Below the pieces are notes generated by a model. It had not been told where the DNA came from and did no database searches. It saw only the letters and a program-made list of their open reading frames with translations. The position numbers and the translations under genes are program-made. Below, in pieces: positions 6,149 through 9,013 of a DNA stretch of 9,013 nucleotides. How positions within the stretch are numbered: position 1 is the first letter of the stretch; each line of letters starts with the position of its first letter. The DNA lies in contig JAQUAE010000049.1 in NCBI GenBank assembly GCA_028687395.1, positions 1-9,013 on the forward strand, given 5' to 3'. This DNA comes from Anaerolineales bacterium (lineage in GTDB: Bacteria; Chloroflexota; Anaerolineae; Anaerolineales; UBA4823).

Positions 6149-7105
6149 ATGGCTGAAAGCGCACTTCCCCCGGCAACGATCGGCACGCTGCTGCCCGACG
6201 AGCTCGAAGCTCCTCCACTCAGCCTGAGCCAGCTCGCCTGGCGTCGCTTCCGCCGCCATAAGATGGCCATGTTTGGCGCAGCGATGCTGTTCATCTTGTT
6301 CTTGTATTCTTTTGGCGGGGCGTTCCTCGTCAGCGAAAGCTTCGCCAACTTCACCAACACTCCCTTGCGCCTCACCCCCCCCTCCCTGGAGCACCCCTTT
6401 GGCACCGACACCGTGGGCAGGGATCTGCTCGCCCGGACAATTTACGGCGGGCAAATCTCTTTGATCATTGGTTTGACGGCGGTGCTCATCGAGCTATTCG
6501 CCGGCATTATTATTGGGGCGCTGGCCGGCTATTACGGTGGCATCATCGACAGCATCCTGATGCGCATCACCGAGGCGATGTTGAACATCCCCGAAATCTT
6601 CCTTCTGCTGGTGATGGCGAAATTCTTCGGCGGCCGGATTTCAAACATCCAATTTCTTGGGCGCACCTTCAGCGGCAGCGTGGTGGTCATCGTGGTGATC
6701 ATCGGCTTGACGAGCTGGATGTACCTGGCGCGCATCGTGCGCGCCGAATTCTTATCCATCAAGGAAAACGAATTCATCCTGGCTGCCCGGGCGACGGGGA
6801 CACGCAACTTGGAAATCATCTTTCGCCACATCTTGCCCAACAGCATCGCGCCCATCGTGGTAGCCGGGACGCTCGGCGTGGCCAACGCCATCCTGGCGGA
6901 AGCCTACATCAGCTTCCTCGGCTTGGGCGTCCAGCCGCCCACCGCCACCTGGGGGAATATGCTGGATGGGGCGAATAATTACCTCGAGTCAGCCCCCTGG
7001 TTGTGGTTCTTCCCAGGCCTGCTGATCTTGCTCACCGTCTTGAGCATCAACTTCCTCGGCGATGGCCTGCGGGACGCCCTGGATCCGCGCAGCCGCACAG
7101 TATGA
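6149..7105 (+). CDS. dppC: DppC/OppC-type ABC transporter permease
   Basis: A 318-residue inner-membrane protein. It has a soluble N-terminal tail (1-38) typical of OppC_N, a first helix (about 40-60), and the signature HPFGTDTVGRD (82-92) before the core BPD_transp_1 region with several more hydrophobic segments (about 103-128, 147-160, 177-193, 233-256 and 284-303). The EAA coupling motif is FILAARATGTRNLEIIFRHI (209-228), followed by LPNS; it ends with the usual GDGLRDALDPR (304-314). The ATG at 6149 is preceded by AGGAAAAAGGA. It pairs with the DppB-type permease to form the translocation pore. Its TGA overlaps a possible upstream ATG of the next gene at 7102, so transcription and translation of the two are probably linked. 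Nothing in the sequence is truncated or broken. Confidence 0.93.
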   Translation: MAESALPPATIGTLLPDELEAPPLSLSQLAWRRFRRHKMAMFGAAMLFILFLYSFGGAFLVSESFANFTNTPLRLTPPSLEHPFGTDTVGRDLLARTIYGGQISLIIGLTAVLIELFAGIIIGALAGYYGGIIDSILMRITEAMLNIPEIFLLLVMAKFFGGRISNIQFLGRTFSGSVVVIVVIIGLTSWMYLARIVRAEFLSIKENEFILAARATGTRNLEIIFRHILPNSIAPIVVAGTLGVANAILAEAYISFLGLGVQPPTATWGNMLDGANNYLESAPWLWFFPGLLILLTVLSINFLGDGLRDALDPRSRTV

Positions 7106-7125
7106 CGAGCTTCAAGGATACACAC

Positions 7126-8112
7126 ATGGATGCCTTGCTCGACGTCAAGGATTTGCGCACCCAATTCCACACTCCTGAAGGTAACGTCTACGCGGTCAAC
7201 GGCATCTCGTTTGGGGTAAAGGCGGGGGAGACCCTGGCGGTTGTAGGCGAAAGCGGGTGTGGCAAATCGGTCAGCATGTTGTCCATCCTGCGCCTGATAC
7301 CCATCCCTCCGGGCGAGATCGTCTCCGGAGTGGCGAACTATTGGGGCCGTGATTTGCTTACCCTATCCGAAGACGAGTTGGAAGATATCCGCGGCAGGGA
7401 AATCGCCATGATCTTCCAGGACCCGATGACCAGTCTCAATCCGGTGCTGACCATTGGGAAGCAAATTACGGAGACGCTGGTTGCGCACACCAACATGGGT
7501 TCTCAGGCGGCATATGAGGAAGCTGCCGGATTGCTCGAGCGGGTGGGCATACCTGATTGCGCCCGGCGCCTGAATGATTATCCGCACCAGTTCTCAGGCG
7601 GGATGCGCCAGCGGGTGATGATCGCCATGGCGCTGGCCTGCAACCCCAGCTTGCTGATAGCGGACGAGCCCACCACCGCCCTGGACGTCACCATTCAAGC
7701 GCAAATCGTCGAGCTGATGATCCAGTTACGCGAAAAGATGGAGATGGCCATCATCTGGATCACCCACGACCTGGGCGTGGTGGCGGGATTGGCCGACCGG
7801 GTAAACGTGATGTACGCCGGCTTCATCGTCGAGGAAGCGTCGGTGTTCGACATCTTCGAAACTCCCCGACACCCCTACACGCTGGCCTTGCTCGAGGCAC
7901 TGCCACGCGTGGACCGGCGCCGGGAGAAGCGGCTGAAATCGATTCCCGGCGCCCCGCCTAACCTGCTGGTGAAACCGCATGGCTGTGCCTTTGCGCCGCG
8001 CTGCGAGTTTGCATTGGCGCAATGCTGGGAGGAAAACCCCACGCTGCGCCCGGTTGGCCAGGATCACCGCATCGCCTGCTGGGTTGACGTTTCGACTGGA
8101 AAACCACAATGA
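7126..8112 (+). CDS. dppD: DppD/OppD-type ABC transporter ATPase with C-terminal cysteine motif
   Basis: A 328-residue cytoplasmic ATPase powering import. Motifs in order: Walker A GESGCGKS (41-48), Q-loop IFQDPMTSLNP, signature FSGGMRQR (156-163), Walker B LLIADEP (176-182) with E181 as catalytic base, and H-loop H214. The C-terminal oligopeptide-transporter (oligo_HPY) extension has four cysteines, C287-x5-C293-x6-C300-x17-C318, a pattern associated with a 4Fe-4S cluster in related DppD proteins. The start at 7126 has AAGGA (7114-7118) seven bases upstream. An in-frame ATG at 7102, overlapping the previous stop as ATGA, would add eight residues and cannot be excluded. It forms a heterodimer with the next gene's product; their genes overlap by four bases. 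Confidence 0.94.
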   Translation: MDALLDVKDLRTQFHTPEGNVYAVNGISFGVKAGETLAVVGESGCGKSVSMLSILRLIPIPPGEIVSGVANYWGRDLLTLSEDELEDIRGREIAMIFQDPMTSLNPVLTIGKQITETLVAHTNMGSQAAYEEAAGLLERVGIPDCARRLNDYPHQFSGGMRQRVMIAMALACNPSLLIADEPTTALDVTIQAQIVELMIQLREKMEMAIIWITHDLGVVAGLADRVNVMYAGFIVEEASVFDIFETPRHPYTLALLEALPRVDRRREKRLKSIPGAPPNLLVKPHGCAFAPRCEFALAQCWEENPTLRPVGQDHRIACWVDVSTGKPQ

Positions 8113-9013
8113 ACCACACCGCATGCCTGGTCCAGGTATCTGGTTTAGTCAAACACTTTCCCATCACTAAAGGCCTGGTCGTCCAACGCACGGTTGGCGC
8201 AGTACGGGCGGTGGACGGCATCACCTTCGACATTGCCCGCGGCGAAACCCTGGGCCTGGTGGGCGAATCGGGCTGCGGTAAGACGACTGCCGGGCGCACC
8301 GTCCTCGGCCTGTACCCGGCCACACAGGGCTCCATCCGTATCGATAGTCATTCCGTCAGGGAGGCCAGGGGTGACGAGATGATGGCTATCCGGCGCAAGG
8401 CGCAGATGATCTTCCAGGACCCCTACGCCTCGCTCAATCCGCGCTGGACGGTGAACGCTATCATCAGCGAGCCGTTGCGGGTGCACCGTCTGGCGAAGAC
8501 GCAGAAAGAGCGCAACGAGCGCGTCATGGAGCTGCTCAACCTGGTGGGGCTCAGCGGGCGGTTGTACAATCGCTTTCCCCACGAGTTCTCCGGCGGGCAG
8601 CGCCAGCGCATTGGTGTGGCGCGCGCCCTGGCCTCCAACCCGTTGTTCATCGTCTGCGACGAGCCCATCTCGGCGCTGGATGTATCCATCCAGGCCCAGG
8701 TGGTGAATCTGCTCGAAGACTTGCAGGACAAGTTTGGTCTGACGTATCTGTTCATCGCCCACGACCTGAGCATGGTCAGGCATATCTGCGACAGGGTGGC
8801 GGTGATGTACCTGGGTGTGCTGGCTGAAATGGCGGAGCGGAACGAGTTGTACGAGAATCCTCTACACCCCTATACCCAGGCGTTGCTATCTGCGGTGCCC
8901 ATACCCGACCCGCGCAAAGACCGGGCGCGCAAGCGCATGATCTTATCCGGGGACGTGCCCAGCCCGATCAACCCGCCCGGCGGTTGCCGCTTTCACCCGC
9001 GCTGCTTCCTGGC
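8109..9013 (+). CDS. dppF: DppF/OppF-type ABC transporter ATPase, 3' end beyond window
   Basis: 301 complete codons are visible before the right edge; relatives run to about 320-350, so only a short tail is missing. Motifs: Walker A GESGCGKT (52-59), Q-loop IFQDPYASLNPR with Q103, signature FSGGQRQR (160-167), Walker B LFIVCDEP (179-186) with E185, and H-loop H218. The C-terminal segment has C293 and C299 (CRFHPRC), the start of the same cysteine motif seen in the partner ATPase. The ATG overlaps the previous TGA as ATGA, a classic translational coupling, and only a weak Shine-Dalgarno precedes it. It is the second nucleotide-binding subunit of the importer. LVVQRTVGAVRAVDGI (23-38) is the usual DppF-type lead-in to Walker A. 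Confidence 0.93.
   Translation, partial: MNHTACLVQVSGLVKHFPITKGLVVQRTVGAVRAVDGITFDIARGETLGLVGESGCGKTTAGRTVLGLYPATQGSIRIDSHSVREARGDEMMAIRRKAQMIFQDPYASLNPRWTVNAIISEPLRVHRLAKTQKERNERVMELLNLVGLSGRLYNRFPHEFSGGQRQRIGVARALASNPLFIVCDEPISALDVSIQAQVVNLLEDLQDKFGLTYLFIAHDLSMVRHICDRVAVMYLGVLAEMAERNELYENPLHPYTQALLSAVPIPDPRKDRARKRMILSGDVPSPINPPGGCRFHPRCFL

Noticed and set aside
5615..6454. 279-codon minus-strand open frame across the two permease genes
   Set aside because: It spans the junction of two clear membrane-protein genes and its translation is His/Gln/Glu-rich without domain features; an antisense shadow.
7003..7125. Longer N-terminus for the DppD-type ATPase from the ATG at 7003
   Set aside because: It would overlap the DppC-type gene by about 100 bases and add non-homologous residues; the ATG at 7126 has a proper AAGGA seven bases upstream.

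Overview
The window is GC-rich and densely coded. It looks like part of a bacterial chromosome, most likely Chloroflexota (Anaerolineae-like). That placement is an inference from style: a solute-binding lipoprotein with a Glu/Ala/Pro/Thr-rich 'TEAP' linker after the lipobox, and an Asp-rich insertion in a Dpp-type permease. No rRNA or other phylogenetic marker is present.

There are two divergent transcription units. On the minus strand (1-3021) a non-pyrrolysine member of the trimethylamine methyltransferase (MttB) superfamily is followed 27 bp later by a RACo-like protein, an N-terminal 2Fe-2S domain joined to an ASKHA ATPase, which reactivates corrinoid proteins. The RACo-like gene runs off the left edge. 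On the plus strand (3267-9013) lies a complete-looking Opp/Dpp-type ABC importer: binding lipoprotein, two permeases and two ATPases, the second cut by the right edge. The 245-bp gap between the units (3022-3266) holds a good sigma70-type promoter candidate for each direction. They are placed so that the two 5' leaders would overlap. A perfect 12-bp stem-loop separates the binding-protein gene from the first permease gene, and the permease most likely starts at a TTG just after it.

Working model (inference): the importer brings in a small methylated compound, perhaps a quaternary amine or a peptide-like derivative. The MttB-like enzyme moves a methyl group from it to a corrinoid protein, and the RACo-like protein restores the corrinoid to Co(I) when it is oxidised. 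The corrinoid protein and the methylcorrinoid:tetrahydrofolate methyltransferase that would complete the pathway are not in the window and may lie beyond the left edge. No tRNA, rRNA, CRISPR array, insertion sequence or U-tract terminator was seen.
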